A stretch of DNA of 64,000 bases from Henningerozyma blattae CBS 6284 (GCF_000315915.1 NC_020185.1:1736001-1800000); one strand, 5' to 3'. Counted from the stretch's first letter, positions 10,205 through 27,911 are shown. Numbers and translations: made by a program. Notes: generated by a model from the sequence alone, not told the origin.

Positions 10205-12947
10205 TTTACTTCTTCCATGCCACCCCCTCTTTTTCCTGCATTCTATTTTCCATTTCATACATAACATATATCTGTTTATTTTTTTTGCTTTTTTTTTAGC
10301 TACTTATGTGCTCTTAATTGTGTATTTTTTTTATCTATATACTATAATATCTACAATTTTATTAAATTCAAACATTATGAATCCTACTCTAGTTACTTAG
10401 GTAATGATAAAGTTTATTAACTCATATTCATAAACATTTTTATACTTCTACACGTTGTCTTGTTGGCTCATGGTAAAATATTTCTGTTTTTCACCTCCCA
10501 TCTTGTGCCTTCAAATCCACTAATCGAAATAACCTTTCCTTTAAACTAGAATTCCTACAGATTATATTTGCCTATTAGGCTATCTTGACGTTGACGGCAT
10601 TATCATTTTGTCGGTTTAATTACAGATATAAAATAATTCAACAAAAAAAAATATTAGATTTTCATTCGATTTATGTTGTATTAAAAAAATACTTCAATTC
10701 TAACACCCTTATAAACCATTAACTTATCATAACATCATTTTTTTCCCTCTTAAACTTTATCTGTATTTTATTATCTTGATATTTAAAACCCGATTACTGT
10801 TTTTTTTCCTAAGTTCAATGAATCATTTGTAAAAAAAATATAGTTTAACACCAAACAATTATAGTTTTTTAATTGTTACAATAATTATTTGACTGGAAAA
10901 TTAATTTAGATTCCCTTATATTATTTAAAACTCTTTTTTAATGAGATATTGAATATTTTTGTATGCGCGCACTTACTGTTAAATTCACAATTTTACGTCC
11001 AACGATATTATTTGAACATACAGTAATTTTTAATAAAAATAATATCATTATAATCTAAATTATATGTAGTTTTTTTGGATATTAATATTATTATATACCG
11101 CTTTATTTTGAAGGGATAAATATTTAATAACGTTATTTTATTGACGAAGTATTCCATTCATTATTAAAATATCCTTCAAAAGATAGTTAAACTTATTTTA
11201 AGCTTACAATACTTTCTATGATAAACATTTACTAAAAAAATTATCTAAGATTATTGATAAGTTTTATTAAGTATCGATGCTGTATTTTTCAATAAAGCAT
11301 ATTTTTTCCCTCATGACACGTAGCAATATGAATCAAAAATAAATAAACTAGAGCAAATGAAAGGCGAAAAAATGTTCTCAACAGTTAGTAAAACTGAATA
11401 GTATTCTTCGGTAAAGAAATTTATATTGATAAAATACTCTTAAGTTACAAAGTATAGTAGAATATCAAATATTTTTAATCGATAAAAAGCTGCTGCTGCC
11501 GATCGAAAACATAATGCAGATATATAAACTATTGTCAATAAAAATAAATATGTATATCTTTGATTGCCAGTGTATTATTTTATCACTCCAAAAAATAGTA
11601 TTTATTATTTGATATGTTCGACAATACATTCTAGCATTACCAAAATCTTTTAATTTATAATATTATTTTACTGGTATAATACCTCCAAACTAAAGGATGG
11701 CTTGTTTAGATAATATATCAAAGATAGTCGTAATAGCTAACATCAAAACAACATATTAAAGCTATTCATTACATGTAATGTAGGGAACTAATCTCAACCA
11801 ATAATATTCTTCTGTGTATTCTAAGTTGAAAATAAAAATTATCTAGAGTATATTCACAAAAACTTTTCACAAAAACCCAATGTCTCTTTATCACCAATAC
11901 CCTCAAAATAAACACGATAAATATTACTCGAGATAGTATCTTCATTTACATATCAGACTGAGCAAGTCATATACTTCTAAAGTGCATACTTAACCGAATC
12001 TACAAATTTCAGTACGCTAGCAAAGCATTTTTAAAAATTCAGAATAGTCTCGTTTAACAATTAACTCCTAAAGCCAGAATACTTCAGAGCTATTAATTAA
12101 TTATAATTAATTTAAAACTTTAGAACTACAAGCTTTATATAAACAATACAGTACTTCAAATATGGAGAATTTTTTCAATAGAAAAAAAATACTCTAGACT
12201 AAAAGCAAAGTTAGGATAAGCAATGAGGTTTAATTTAAAATGCACTCCGAATAACTACAATTAACCGTAGAAACCATTCAAATATTCTGCAGTTACTTTT
12301 TGGCTGCTATAAAGCATCTTATTTACAAACGCTTTTCAAACTATAATTCAATCTAGAGATACAAGAAATTGTTGCTCTATTAAACAGATACCATAAAATA
12401 TACAATCTTTTCCAAGTTTGTACTTTATATCTTATTTCTACATCACTTAGTTTTTCCCTTAGATTTTTGAGAATTTTTTAAAGCTGATAAGATAATATCT
12501 AACCATACAATATAATTGCTCGAATATTCAATCTAACATTTGTATTTACCATATTTTCAAAGAAAAAGAATAAAAAATAAAAATGTCTTACGTCTATAAA
12601 CAGCTTCTGAGCATATTTCAAATTCAATTGCCAAGGAATAATAAGATATCAGTGGAATAATACATTGCAATATCCTGATATAATGGATAATAATTTATAC
12701 ATGGTTTATTATTTGTTATTAATTAATGACACACTAAAATTTAAAGGATATTTAACAAGAAAACAAATTAAAGAGAGATTTTCTGGAGTTTGAGGATTTT
12801 AAGATCCTAGACAATACTTCTAAGTATAGTAAGCTCTCTCTGTTTCGGAAAAAGCATCACGTAACTATAACTCAGAATGTAGTAATTGATAATAGTAATA
12901 TACAGATTTATATACTTGCTAAATTATAGAAATATATAATGCAAAGA
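10205..12947. other. 2.7-kb AT-rich gene-free region
   Basis: This lies between the convergent ends of the zinc-cluster gene and DIM1. No long frame, tRNA or LTR was recognised. Terminator-like T-rich stretches follow the zinc-cluster gene. It is unusually long for a yeast convergent intergenic region and may contain decayed sequence. Confidence 0.5.
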
Positions 12948-18971
<6,024 letters not shown>

Positions 18972-19859
18972 TTAAGTGTGATAGTTCTGAAATCCGTGAA
19001 TATCTTCATCGTTTAGTTCCACTATTTTTTGGTCAATCTCACTCATTTCATCGTCTGCATATTTATTTTCACTTGGTGTTGTCGTCATCTCTGGACTACT
19101 ACCCTCTATTGTTGTGTCATCAAAATTTGAATATTCGTGCCTTGTGTTGTACAGAGTTTCCAAAATTTCAGTATCATTTCCGTTATTACCTCTTAGAGGG
19201 CTTGCATAAGAGGCGCTATTTAGAAATCTAACCTCGCATTCCATATGAGTAGTTAATTCTACGGCTGTTTGAGTGCTTAGATATTCGATGTAGCCTTTAT
19301 ATTGAAGAGTTGGGAGGTCCTCGAGAGGAGATCGTGGACCGTAATATTTTGGCTTGTTTGTATCTTTAGAAGCTTTCCTATTTTTTGAGAAATTCAATTG
19401 GAATGGTGAAATGTTCTCTTTATTGCATTCACTCAAATTATCACTATCTTCGGCCCTATTGAGATCAAGTTGTCTAGTGGTTTTTATTAGATTGTACTGC
19501 TCTTCAAGGGTCACCAACCTGTCTTGAGGAGATTCTATATAAAAATTAAAGCCATGAGTTGAGTTCTCTTCTCCTTTAAGGGAGCCAGAAAGAAAAATAT
19601 CAGGCAATTTCTTTGGCGAATATGATAATGATCTAGTAGGTGATCTTGGAATAGAATTCTTGAAATCAGCTATTGTATTGGATTTGGGAATTCTGCTGCC
19701 GGCTTTAGTAGTATAGCTGCCCTTGCTTTTGTTTGTCTTGGAGCTCCTGTTAGAAATGTTGCTTTTGACAATTGTGAGAGTAGTAGAAGTATTACTAATA
19801 CTACGGCTGATATTCACATTCTTGCTGTTTAAAGCTGGCCTTCCTTTTGTTGGCGACAT
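18972..19859 (-). CDS. ACM1: Acm1-like inhibitor of APC/C-Cdh1
   Basis: A pseudosubstrate inhibitor of the Cdh1-bound anaphase-promoting complex. The 295-residue protein is longer than S. cerevisiae Acm1 (209) and mostly disordered. Three features support the call. The N-terminus MSPTKGRPALNSKNVN resembles MISPSKKRTILSSKNIN as I recall it. A KEN box is at 147-149. A D-box-like RSPLEDL (176-182) is followed by YKGYIEYL, matching the conserved FKGYI segment. Several SP/TP sites fit Cdk control. The position between KAR9 and DIM1 is the same as in S. cerevisiae except that PLC1 is absent. An MCB box lies about 345 bp upstream. Confidence 0.88.
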   Translation of the reverse strand: MSPTKGRPALNSKNVNISRSISNTSTTLTIVKSNISNRSSKTNKSKGSYTTKAGSRIPKSNTIADFKNSIPRSPTRSLSYSPKKLPDIFLSGSLKGEENSTHGFNFYIESPQDRLVTLEEQYNLIKTTRQLDLNRAEDSDNLSECNKENISPFQLNFSKNRKASKDTNKPKYYGPRSPLEDLPTLQYKGYIEYLSTQTAVELTTHMECEVRFLNSASYASPLRGNNGNDTEILETLYNTRHEYSNFDDTTIEGSSPEMTTTPSENKYADDEMSEIDQKIVELNDEDIHGFQNYHT

Positions 19860-20626
19860 GGTTAAGAGAATATAATTAAAACTTTTTATCTGATATACGG
19901 TTCACACTACTTTATTCCCATCAATATGGCGTCAATACTACAGAATTTGAAGATGAGGCAATAAAAAGTAGAATAGAAGTAAAAGTTTGCACGAGCCTAT
20001 ATATACTGATCCACCTTATATTGCTAAATTCTACTAAATTTTTCAATTGTCCATTAGCTATTATCAATGCCAAAACGGAAATAAGCCAAGACCCAAAGGC
20101 TATATCGTTCTCACTGACTACTGTGTAGTCCATATGGCTATGCAATCGCGCCTACAGCGCGTTCAAGCAAAGCTTGTTTATTTTGTAGCGTCCTCAGTTC
20201 AGACGCGTCGCCAAATTGCAAAATGTAAAAGGTGCCCGGAAGCGAAAATTATGGAAAGAATATGGAAAAAAAACCTTCACAAATAACATGCAGGATGCGA
20301 AAATTTAGTTTAACAATTGACGATAATTGGTGAGCTTGTGAATATTTTCCTAAAGGGAAGGTCTCAATATTATCCACATTGTGCAATTTGCTATCAATAT
20401 GTTGGTGAGGAGCTAAGGATATCACGTATTTTTTTTTTCAGAGGGTACTTTATCCCTTATAATGATGCTTCTAGCTTAGGTATTGAAATGAGGGGGCGTT
20501 CATGTTTTTAGTAAAAGCACTAATTGGATCATTTCTAAGCAGAATTTCCATTTTCATATTATTAACGCAAATTGATTTAATATGGTCAATCTAATATCTT
20601 TATCCATTTCCTTGAGAAAGAATCAA
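19860..20626. other. ACM1-KAR9 intergenic region, PLC1 absent
   Basis: In S. cerevisiae the roughly 2.6-kb PLC1 gene lies here. Only about 770 bp remain and none of the frames (20047-20286, 20317-20511) resembles a phospholipase. The region contains the ACM1 promoter with an MCB box. Confidence 0.6.
20203..20208. promoter_or_regulatory. MCB box upstream of ACM1
   Basis: ACGCGT, within the 8-bp palindrome GACGCGTC, lies about 345 bp before the ACM1 start. MBF binds this motif at G1/S genes; a cell-cycle inhibitor is a fitting target (inference). Confidence 0.5.
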
Positions 20627-23200
20627 TTAGCTGTAAAGATGTGACAACGGTGTTGGCTTTCTTAATAGACTACCCTTAAGTTGTTCATCCAAGCATTGTA
20701 CTGGTAATGGTGATAGCTCAGAATATAAATTTTCAGGGTAAGAGGAAATGCCTTTGGTATCAGAGTTACCCCATGTAGCAAAATAAGCCTTGGGATTCCA
20801 TCTAGGTATTTTACTCTGCTGAGTCATGTAGTACTTGAGTTTCAGTTTTCTAACCTGTTCCAGTTTTTCAAGACGCAATAGGCTATTGCGTGTCTCGTAG
20901 GAGAAGTTAGTAGTAGGACCAGGAGTAGGCTTAGAGTCATCAGAATTATCCAATTCTACCTCTTTCTGCAGATCATGGTATTCTATGGTCTCTTGTGTTT
21001 CGTCATTCAATTCATCCTCGTCTGGTTCTAGATCCTGGGTTTGCTTATCATCATAAAGTTGTACTGTATCCGAATGATTCCCAATATCTTCGAAATTATT
21101 AATAATTTTGATATCCTCCTCTGAAGATGCAGTGCTATTTACAAATGGATTGATATCCTCATGAGGGAATAACAGCATACTATTTTCATCATCAGAATTG
21201 GTATTAGAGTATAATGTTGGCGAACCTTCTAATTTACGGAGAGTCCTTTCCAGCACTGACAATCCTTGTGGACTTGGTAATGTTTGTAAACGATTTTTTT
21301 TATTAATTGTCATACTATCATCGATAGAATTCTTCTCAGCGCTATCAAAAATAGATTTGATTTCTTCTCTTAATGGACTTTGGGGGGTTTCACTTTGTGT
21401 ATGTTGTAATTGGTGTTGTTGATCTTTGTCGATAGGGCTGCACATGACAAAACTATCTTCGTCTTCAAAATCACGAATAGTAAAGGAGGAAGAAGCTGAG
21501 CCTAATATTGAATGATGTTTCGTTGTTGGATGGTTCAAATCAGGTACCGCATTAAATTGTAACTTACTCATTCTTTTTGCAGCCTTTTTCTGGTTATTAT
21601 TGATACTTTCAATATCATAAAATGGGTTATTTCTTTCTACAGAAACAGGAGTCCCTGTGACAATAACCGGTTGGTAATTCATCTTATTTAATAATGCAAC
21701 ACCAATTTTATTTCCTGAAGATATTCGTTTTTCTTTATTGGCTAAAGGAGCTGTCCCCATCAGTGATGATCGGCGCTTCTTTTTTGCACTTGAATGTTGG
21801 GGATTTTCTGTGCAATGTAAAATCTCTTTCTTAATATATTCATCAATTTGATTCAGTTCGATATCTCTTTTTTCTGTTTTATTGTTATGTTTATCATTCA
21901 TAGGAAGTAATTCATTATTATCATTATCAATTAACTTATTATTTTCAGCATTTCTAGCTTTACCATTTCTTAAAGTCAGTGAATTGATTCTTGAAGAAAT
22001 ATCATCAATACTATCTCTTTCTTCTTCATATTTATTGAATATTTTATTAATACTTTTAATTTCAACTAGCCAACGCTTCGAAATTTCATTGATTCTTTTA
22101 ACAACAGTGGTATCTAATAATGCCAATTCAATAGCTTTGAATATTACTTGAAAAGTTCTTGTTATAATTTCTGTTTTTTTGGTTAATTGTTTAATTAATT
22201 TTTCTTTTATTCTATTCGATAAATAATAATTCCTAATCTTATTCTTGATTAAATCTATCTCTTCCATTAAAAACTCTATTTCATGTGATAAATTAATAAA
22301 CAAAATGTTCCATCTCTTATCTACCAGCTCTTTTTTTAAATCTTTGATTTCTTGTGTCATAAAGTTATATTCTTCGAGAATAATCTTGTATTTTTCATCT
22401 AATCTAATACTTAATTTTTTTATAATTGAAACTTCTCTTTTCTTAAAATTGTTAATACGTTCTAATAAAAATTTATTTAAACTTAAATCTATAGGTTCTA
22501 TTTTTTTCGTTAATTCAAGGTATTCTCTGTAAACAACTTCATCAATCGATGTAAAGGCCGGGATTTTATAACTTAAGTTTTCATTGGTGGAATTTAATAG
22601 GTCTAATAATTGTTTAAGTGAGAACGATGGTAAATGTCGAATAGGAGATAGAAAGCGCTCTTCCTGAATCTTAAAACAGGTTTTTAGGTTTTCCTTTATT
22701 AAGCGATGAAGGGTATCCATTGTATTGTTAGAAATTTCTAGGAAATCTATGGAGATATCAATATGTTGTTTGATAGATATTAACCAAGCTTTCAAGTCAT
22801 TCAATGAATTTGTACAATTTTCAATCAAATCAAAAATTATATTATAGCTTTCAATCATATAATTTTCTGGCTTTAGAGAATCTTCTAACACATCTAGGAT
22901 TCTTGATATACTTGGTTCTATCTTATTAACCTGATTGTAAATTGAATCAAAATTAACCTTGCCATCTTTTAGCCAAGTTAAATATTTGTCAATTTGGTCA
23001 TCCTTTGGTAATGAAATATAATATGGATGTAGACCTTTCTCTAACTGTTTAATTTCTATAGCTAAATCTGTCAAATTTTCTCTTAATTTACTATCAAAGC
23101 TTTTAAATGTCTCAAAAAATTCGACTAATTTACCTAGTGGTTCAATGTTGACATCTATTAGGAATGGCTTGTTATAAATTGATGCATCTATTATCGTCAT
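20627..23200 (-). CDS. KAR9: Spindle-positioning protein Kar9
   Basis: Links cytoplasmic microtubules to actin cables through Bim1 and the myosin Myo2, orienting the spindle and supporting nuclear fusion. The protein is 857 residues against 644 in S. cerevisiae. The N-terminal roughly 430 residues form the conserved helical domain, with the diagnostic stretches MDTLHRLIKEN and QEERFLSPIRHLPSFSL. The C-terminal half is disordered and acidic, with Ser/Pro sites. SKIP at about 796-799 is an SxIP motif for binding Bim1/EB1, and the C-terminus TPLSHL matches the ortholog's TPLSQL. It is the upstream neighbour of ACM1, as in S. cerevisiae apart from PLC1. An SCB-like CGCGAAA lies 268 bp upstream. 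Confidence 0.95.
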   Translation of the reverse strand: MTIIDASIYNKPFLIDVNIEPLGKLVEFFETFKSFDSKLRENLTDLAIEIKQLEKGLHPYYISLPKDDQIDKYLTWLKDGKVNFDSIYNQVNKIEPSISRILDVLEDSLKPENYMIESYNIIFDLIENCTNSLNDLKAWLISIKQHIDISIDFLEISNNTMDTLHRLIKENLKTCFKIQEERFLSPIRHLPSFSLKQLLDLLNSTNENLSYKIPAFTSIDEVVYREYLELTKKIEPIDLSLNKFLLERINNFKKREVSIIKKLSIRLDEKYKIILEEYNFMTQEIKDLKKELVDKRWNILFINLSHEIEFLMEEIDLIKNKIRNYYLSNRIKEKLIKQLTKKTEIITRTFQVIFKAIELALLDTTVVKRINEISKRWLVEIKSINKIFNKYEEERDSIDDISSRINSLTLRNGKARNAENNKLIDNDNNELLPMNDKHNNKTEKRDIELNQIDEYIKKEILHCTENPQHSSAKKKRRSSLMGTAPLANKEKRISSGNKIGVALLNKMNYQPVIVTGTPVSVERNNPFYDIESINNNQKKAAKRMSKLQFNAVPDLNHPTTKHHSILGSASSSFTIRDFEDEDSFVMCSPIDKDQQHQLQHTQSETPQSPLREEIKSIFDSAEKNSIDDSMTINKKNRLQTLPSPQGLSVLERTLRKLEGSPTLYSNTNSDDENSMLLFPHEDINPFVNSTASSEEDIKIINNFEDIGNHSDTVQLYDDKQTQDLEPDEDELNDETQETIEYHDLQKEVELDNSDDSKPTPGPTTNFSYETRNSLLRLEKLEQVRKLKLKYYMTQQSKIPRWNPKAYFATWGNSDTKGISSYPENLYSELSPLPVQCLDEQLKGSLLRKPTPLSHLYS

Positions 23201-25285
23201 ATCACATGTATCTTTTTCTTGAGCTATAATTATTTTACTATTAATTTATGGCTTCACTAATTTAGAATGACTCTAATAATCTACTGTTTTTTTTCTCCTA
23301 AATATACTTAAGTAATAAAATATATATAATGTCATGATATTACCTATGTCATCTACCCCTTTGTTATTCATGTTATTCAGATCAAATGTCGTTTTTTGTT
23401 TACAACTGAAGTGTTAGTGATTACCAAACAAACTAAGATTGGTTATGTCGCCAAAATGGAAATATGACGCGAAAATAATTCTCGGTCTTCTGCACAGACT
23501 TGGTGAGATCTCAAATCCATGAAAAGTGAAACATCAAATTAATTGCATGATTAGGGACTCATCTTAATGGCAATGCTGAATATTGTTCAGCATTAGAGAA
23601 AAACAGAACACCAAAAATATTTGCCTATTTAATTAAATTACGTCTTAAATTTGAATTTATCAAGATTTTTAAAATACTTATTCAAAATATTGGCAAAGCT
23701 AGAATTACAAATTTATGAGCCTGTACATTAGAATCCTTACAATAGAGATAAATTTTTATTATGATGCATATTGCTTAAGATAATATAACATATAATCACA
23801 TAAATAAGCATTTATGTTTAACTGGCAAAGCTGGGGAATCTTCAATAAGTTCGCTCTGTGAAATATGTGATGACTACAAAACATATTTTCAATATCGTTA
23901 AGATAATTCACTAACAGCCTTGGAATACATTATACAAGACTTGTTTAATAATAATCATCTACCTGATGATGACCATTAAAATTGATATTTGAATTACGTA
24001 TCCTACTAAAAAAATTATGATTACTTGATAATTACTTTCTAATTCACTTATATTATATTAGCCTTGAGCTATCCGGGTACTGCTGAATCGATAAATAGCT
24101 AACAGCTCTGATTTCGTCTGTCTAGAGTTATATAATACATAACTAAATGTCAACTCGGAAGTCCTTCGTCTTCATGATGACTATAAATCTAATATCGTCC
24201 GGTAAACCCTCTGTTGTGATTGTTTAAAGCAATGTTGTACTAGCAACAATAAACTATGAGTTTTAACCAAATCTAATTCACTTTCAAGTAATCCACTTTT
24301 TAATTAAAGCTTGAGTATTTGTTTTATTGTACTAATTATTCTTTTAAGTTTTAAACTTAAAGAAATACAATAAGAAGAATATCTAGCGTGGGACTCTAAC
24401 CGTTTATTAACTTGACCTTTGGCTGACATCTAAGGACTAAGCACAGGGGAACTGAAACTCAAAACAATTCTCTATAATTTTTACGCCTCGAGACTTGAAA
24501 AAAACCTCAAAAACGGTTTATAGAAAAACCTCAAAAATATGGGCAAAAAACAATCTGTAATCCTAAATTCCCGACAACAAAATATCTATAGCACCTTCTC
24601 ACTCTGCTACTAGGTAATTCTAGTTTTATAGCAGCAAAACTTTTCTAAGATTATGTGCCTTGTCAAAATCTTATATTGGATAAAGACTGGCTAGAATAAT
24701 AAAACATCTTCTATATAACAGCAAGTCATTAAGTCATATTGAACTCAATATCATAACCACTGAAACATAAATTTAGGGATACTTTTATTTTGTTCAATTA
24801 ATGTGCGTAGTCTTTCCCAAGAATATCTCTCTTTATCATAAATAAACTTTTTGATCCAATTAATATTGGCAGTTAATATTTGATATTTTTCGTATAATAA
24901 TCGAAGCTCAACTTTACAATTATTACCCCTGGTTAACCTAACCTAACGAGATCAAAATAGATAGGTTTAATCTTTGTATACCTTCCCCCCATAAAATGAG
25001 TATCATGCTGTGATGCTACCGAACTACATTAACATTATCGTAAGTATCTTTCAAAAAATCAGGCGTACCTTATGAAATAACCTTAAGATCTTTCAACAGT
25101 TCTATATCACTATCATTTAGATGTGGCACAGAATTTTCAGAATCTAACAGTAGTCCCTTAGAACGGAGCCCAATATCCTCCGCAACTGGAAAAGCTTCGA
25201 GTGATTTTTAAAACGTACTGCAATACTCGAGTTCTAGATGTAGGATCAAACGATCCCGTTGAAGTTGATTATTGAAACAATAACC
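23201..25285. other. Gene-free region upstream of KAR9
   Basis: The first 300 bp are the KAR9 promoter. The rest is AT-rich, with frequent stops in all frames; decayed retrotransposon sequence probably begins around 24.9 kb. No tRNA gene was seen. Confidence 0.5.
23468..23474 (+). promoter_or_regulatory. SCB-like box upstream of KAR9
   Basis: CGCGAAA matches the Swi4/6 cell-cycle box (CRCGAAA) and lies 268 bp before the KAR9 start codon. A single copy, so the support is modest. Confidence 0.35.
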
Positions 25286-26068
25286 TCATAGCAAGCATTC
25301 GAAAGTCTTATCTGTAGCTTCTGTTTGGCCATCTGTCTGAGGGCGATTTATAGATGGCAATTTCAATTTTATATGTAATCTCCCAGTAAGTTCTTTATGC
25401 ATTCTGGATATGAAACGAATATATCTGTAAGAAGCAATAGTTTTCGGAAAGTTATGATAGCATACACAAACCTGTATAATAACTTCACTCTTGCAAGAGG
25501 TGTACATGTTTTGTTGATTGCAATAAAGTGGGCTTGCTTCGACAAGCGGTCAATAAACACTAGCATCATATCCATATTTGTCAATTACGTTTCTGACAAG
25601 TATATGGCAAAATCAATAGGAATCTCGAGCCAGCAACCACTGGGAACACCTAGAAGTTAAAACGTACTGTCAGTACTTTAATTGTAGCTCTTCAATAATT
25701 AGCATTGTAAGCGGCTTTTAATGTAATTCTTGGTGTCTACTGTCATAGGGGGTAAGTAGTATACTGAATATAACCCATTGGTTGCTGTAATTTCGCTGAA
25801 ATAGCTATCTCACAAAAACATGTATTGGTATATGGACATTAGATCTTTCTATGGAACCTGGGGCACATTCTCTACTTTTGTGCTTCAAAATACTCATATT
25901 AAATACATATCTTTTTATATCTTTCTTCAAAAAGATAAAGCACTTCAAATATTTCTGAAATAATGCATCTGTAGCAACATTATTATTTCCCTTAATATAT
26001 TCTAATGAAAAATAGAATTCACTTAAAAAGTATAATCGGTGAGTTATATGTTTAGACAATTCATCCAT
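25286..26068 (-). pseudogene. Decayed Ty3/gypsy-type pol: RNase H and integrase fragments
   Basis: Two blocks lie on the minus strand in the order expected for Ty3-type pol. First, 26068-25805 contains an RNase H tail with FSLEYIKGNNNVATDA. Then 25584-25286 contains an integrase core with VFIDRLSKQAHFI, followed after a frame change by NRPQTDGQTE. Stops and frameshifts break the reading frame, and no gag, protease or intact reverse transcriptase was recognised nearby. It is an old inactive copy. Similar chromovirus elements of other fungi would also fit; the RNase H-integrase order excludes copia (Ty1) type. Confidence 0.82.
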
Positions 26069-26663
26069 ACTATTATATAATATGAATGAAATATGGTCCG
26101 TACAGAGAATAGACTTATGATCAACAAAGTAACAGTTAAACTGTTTCAGATTAGAAATAATAGATGGCAGATTTAATTCCCCAACTAGGTAACGGAATTG
26201 TGTGTTAATATCTATTAGATTCTGTTATGTTATCGTCTAATTCCTTTTATGATTTCAAAATTCTGTTGTAAGCCAACTTAGGAATGCAATACAAAATAAT
26301 AACAACTGAAATACAGACTTCAAACTAAAACATAGTTAAACGTATAACTAAGTTAAAAAATTACTTATTCCTTTTTGATTATAAAATGAAATTAAGTGCA
26401 TTATAAAACTTTGAACATGAGGCGAGATGTAAGTCCTATTTATTCTGTTCGAAGATAGCTTACAGTATATTTTGTTAGTTCATACCCAGAATTTGTGGGA
26501 ATAAATAAAATAACTTATAGTAAGCATCAAATTGAAAGGTTTGGGGTTTAGTATGCATACCTATTAGTGTATTACATTCTTGTTAACGTTGTTGCATCCA
26601 TGAGTTAATTCTCGGTTCGAAGTCAGCATTGCTGTTGTTGGTTGAGAACCAAGAATTAATTTC
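26069..26663. other. Region between retroelement relics with a hairpin
   Basis: No gene recognised. It contains an imperfect inverted repeat with arms of about 23 nt (26596-26618 and 26646-26669) around a 27-nt loop; the right arm runs into the ATG of the Gag-like relic. The rest is probably decayed element sequence. Confidence 0.4.
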
Positions 26664-27749
26664 ATGGATCTAACCTCAATAAGTCAATTACAACAAAGCA
26701 ATACAAATACACATTAAAAACCCTAGATATGTCAAGTATGTTCCATTAAGTCCTCCTTTCACACGAACTTCCAATTCATAAAAAATTCTATTATTCAAGG
26801 TATGCGACGCGATTCAAATCATTACTCCAATGAGACCTTCATAATCAAAAATGTCTCAACAATACTTCATTAACTCTTTATCCTGTTATCCATTTTAATT
26901 GAAACAGAGCCACCAATATCAGAACCCTTCTGCTATAGATTTTATACTATACCTCTAGCTGATCTGTACGATATATACAATAATATTGATCAATTGTCTC
27001 CTCTATTTCATATATCACTACCTTTTCTATTGATCTATACTTTTCAAAAGCTGTTGTAGATGAGATCGACTTTATACTCATCTCCAAGTTGCTAACTAAA
27101 AATTGTACACAACACTGAGCAGCTGCTAGTTGCATCCCTGTGAATATCTGTTCGATGCATAATCTCTACTAATTAGCCAGCATTACTCAAACTGTGCACT
27201 CCTACTCTTGTAAGTAAGTTTATAAACAGACCAATTAAAGTAAAATGGAAAAGCTGGCGTTGACCTTTGAAAAGCATTTAAAGGCCAGCTTGTCAGACTT
27301 AAGACATAAATCTATAGTTCTTTTATATAGTTATTTAGTTTAAGAAGAACAACAATTATATTCGTAAGTTCAAAGGATTAACTGGTGTTAAGTTAATAAG
27401 ATTGTTAAGTTAAGTTTTTGGCAGTTACTATTTAAGTGTATTGTACTCCTAAGTTGGTTTACAACAAAAGCTGTTGTAAAATCGTCTAAGCGCCGTCGCC
27501 TTTCACGTAATACTTACAAGAAATCAGTACAAGAGAAGCCTCGAGAGGACAGATCAGCTGACCACAGCTGAGAAACAACTATTCAGCAGGCGTGGAACAT
27601 CAACTGTAACCACTGAATCTGTACCTACTTCTGGTTCATCTCGGACACCTATTAGTAAGAATGACACGCAGGTTTCAATGAGTGTACCGCATCTTGTACC
27701 TATGCACCCAGAACTGTCCAGCTCCAAAGAAGTATATAAGGAGCCTGTA
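26664..27749 (+). pseudogene. Gag-like retrotransposon relic interrupted by an LTR
   Basis: An ATG at 26664 opens MDLTSISQLQQSNTNTH, a Gln/Asn/Ser-rich N-terminus like those of Ty Gag proteins, then a stop. Further partial frames follow. An LTR C copy (27052-27466) interrupts one frame. When its 5-bp duplication is accounted for, that frame runs on into a basic segment, KSSKRRRLSRNTYKK, and one base shift later into a Ser/Thr-rich tail ending at 27749. Basic plus Ser/Thr-rich sequence resembles the C-terminal part of Ty1-type Gag. This is an inference from composition, not from clear homology. Confidence 0.45.
27052..27466 (-). repeat. Solo LTR family C with AAAGC target duplication
   Basis: 415 bp bounded by perfect 7-bp inverted termini TGTTGTA...TACAACA, the same termini as the S. 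cerevisiae sigma LTR of Ty3 (from memory). Identical 5-bp flanks AAAGC at 27047-27051 and 27467-27471 prove a transposition event followed by LTR-LTR recombination. Other copies are at 33612-34034 and 55012-55418. This copy sits inside the Gag-like relic, so it is younger than that relic. Confidence 0.92.
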
Positions 27750-27794
27750 TAGATCAATATACTATTATATACGATATATAGAGGGGCCAAGTGG

Positions 27795-27894
27795 AGATAT
27801 AATAATCTAATGTAATGCAACCTGTAACTACTGATCTCAGTGCCATCCAAACTCTGAAACACCATCCTTGTCCTGTTAGTCTCATATTACAACA
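27795..27894 (+). repeat. 3' end of LTR family D/F, 17 bp before tRNA-Arg
   Basis: The sequence matches the 3' end of the LTR at 55419-55942 and ends TATTACAACA at 27894, leaving 17 bp to tRNA-Arg. Ty3-type elements integrate at the RNA polymerase III start site, which gives this distance. It lies just downstream of the Gag-like relic in the same orientation and may be its 3' LTR. Confidence 0.65.
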
Positions 27895-27911
27895 AAAGCA
27901 ACAAAAATAAA

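Noticed and set aside
27052..27466. LTR C as the 5' LTR of the nearby minus-strand pol relic
   Set aside because: It has its own AAAGC duplication on both sides, so it is an independent solo LTR.
27554..27865. 103-codon minus-strand frame
   Set aside because: It is the antisense of the Gag-like relic and LTR end.
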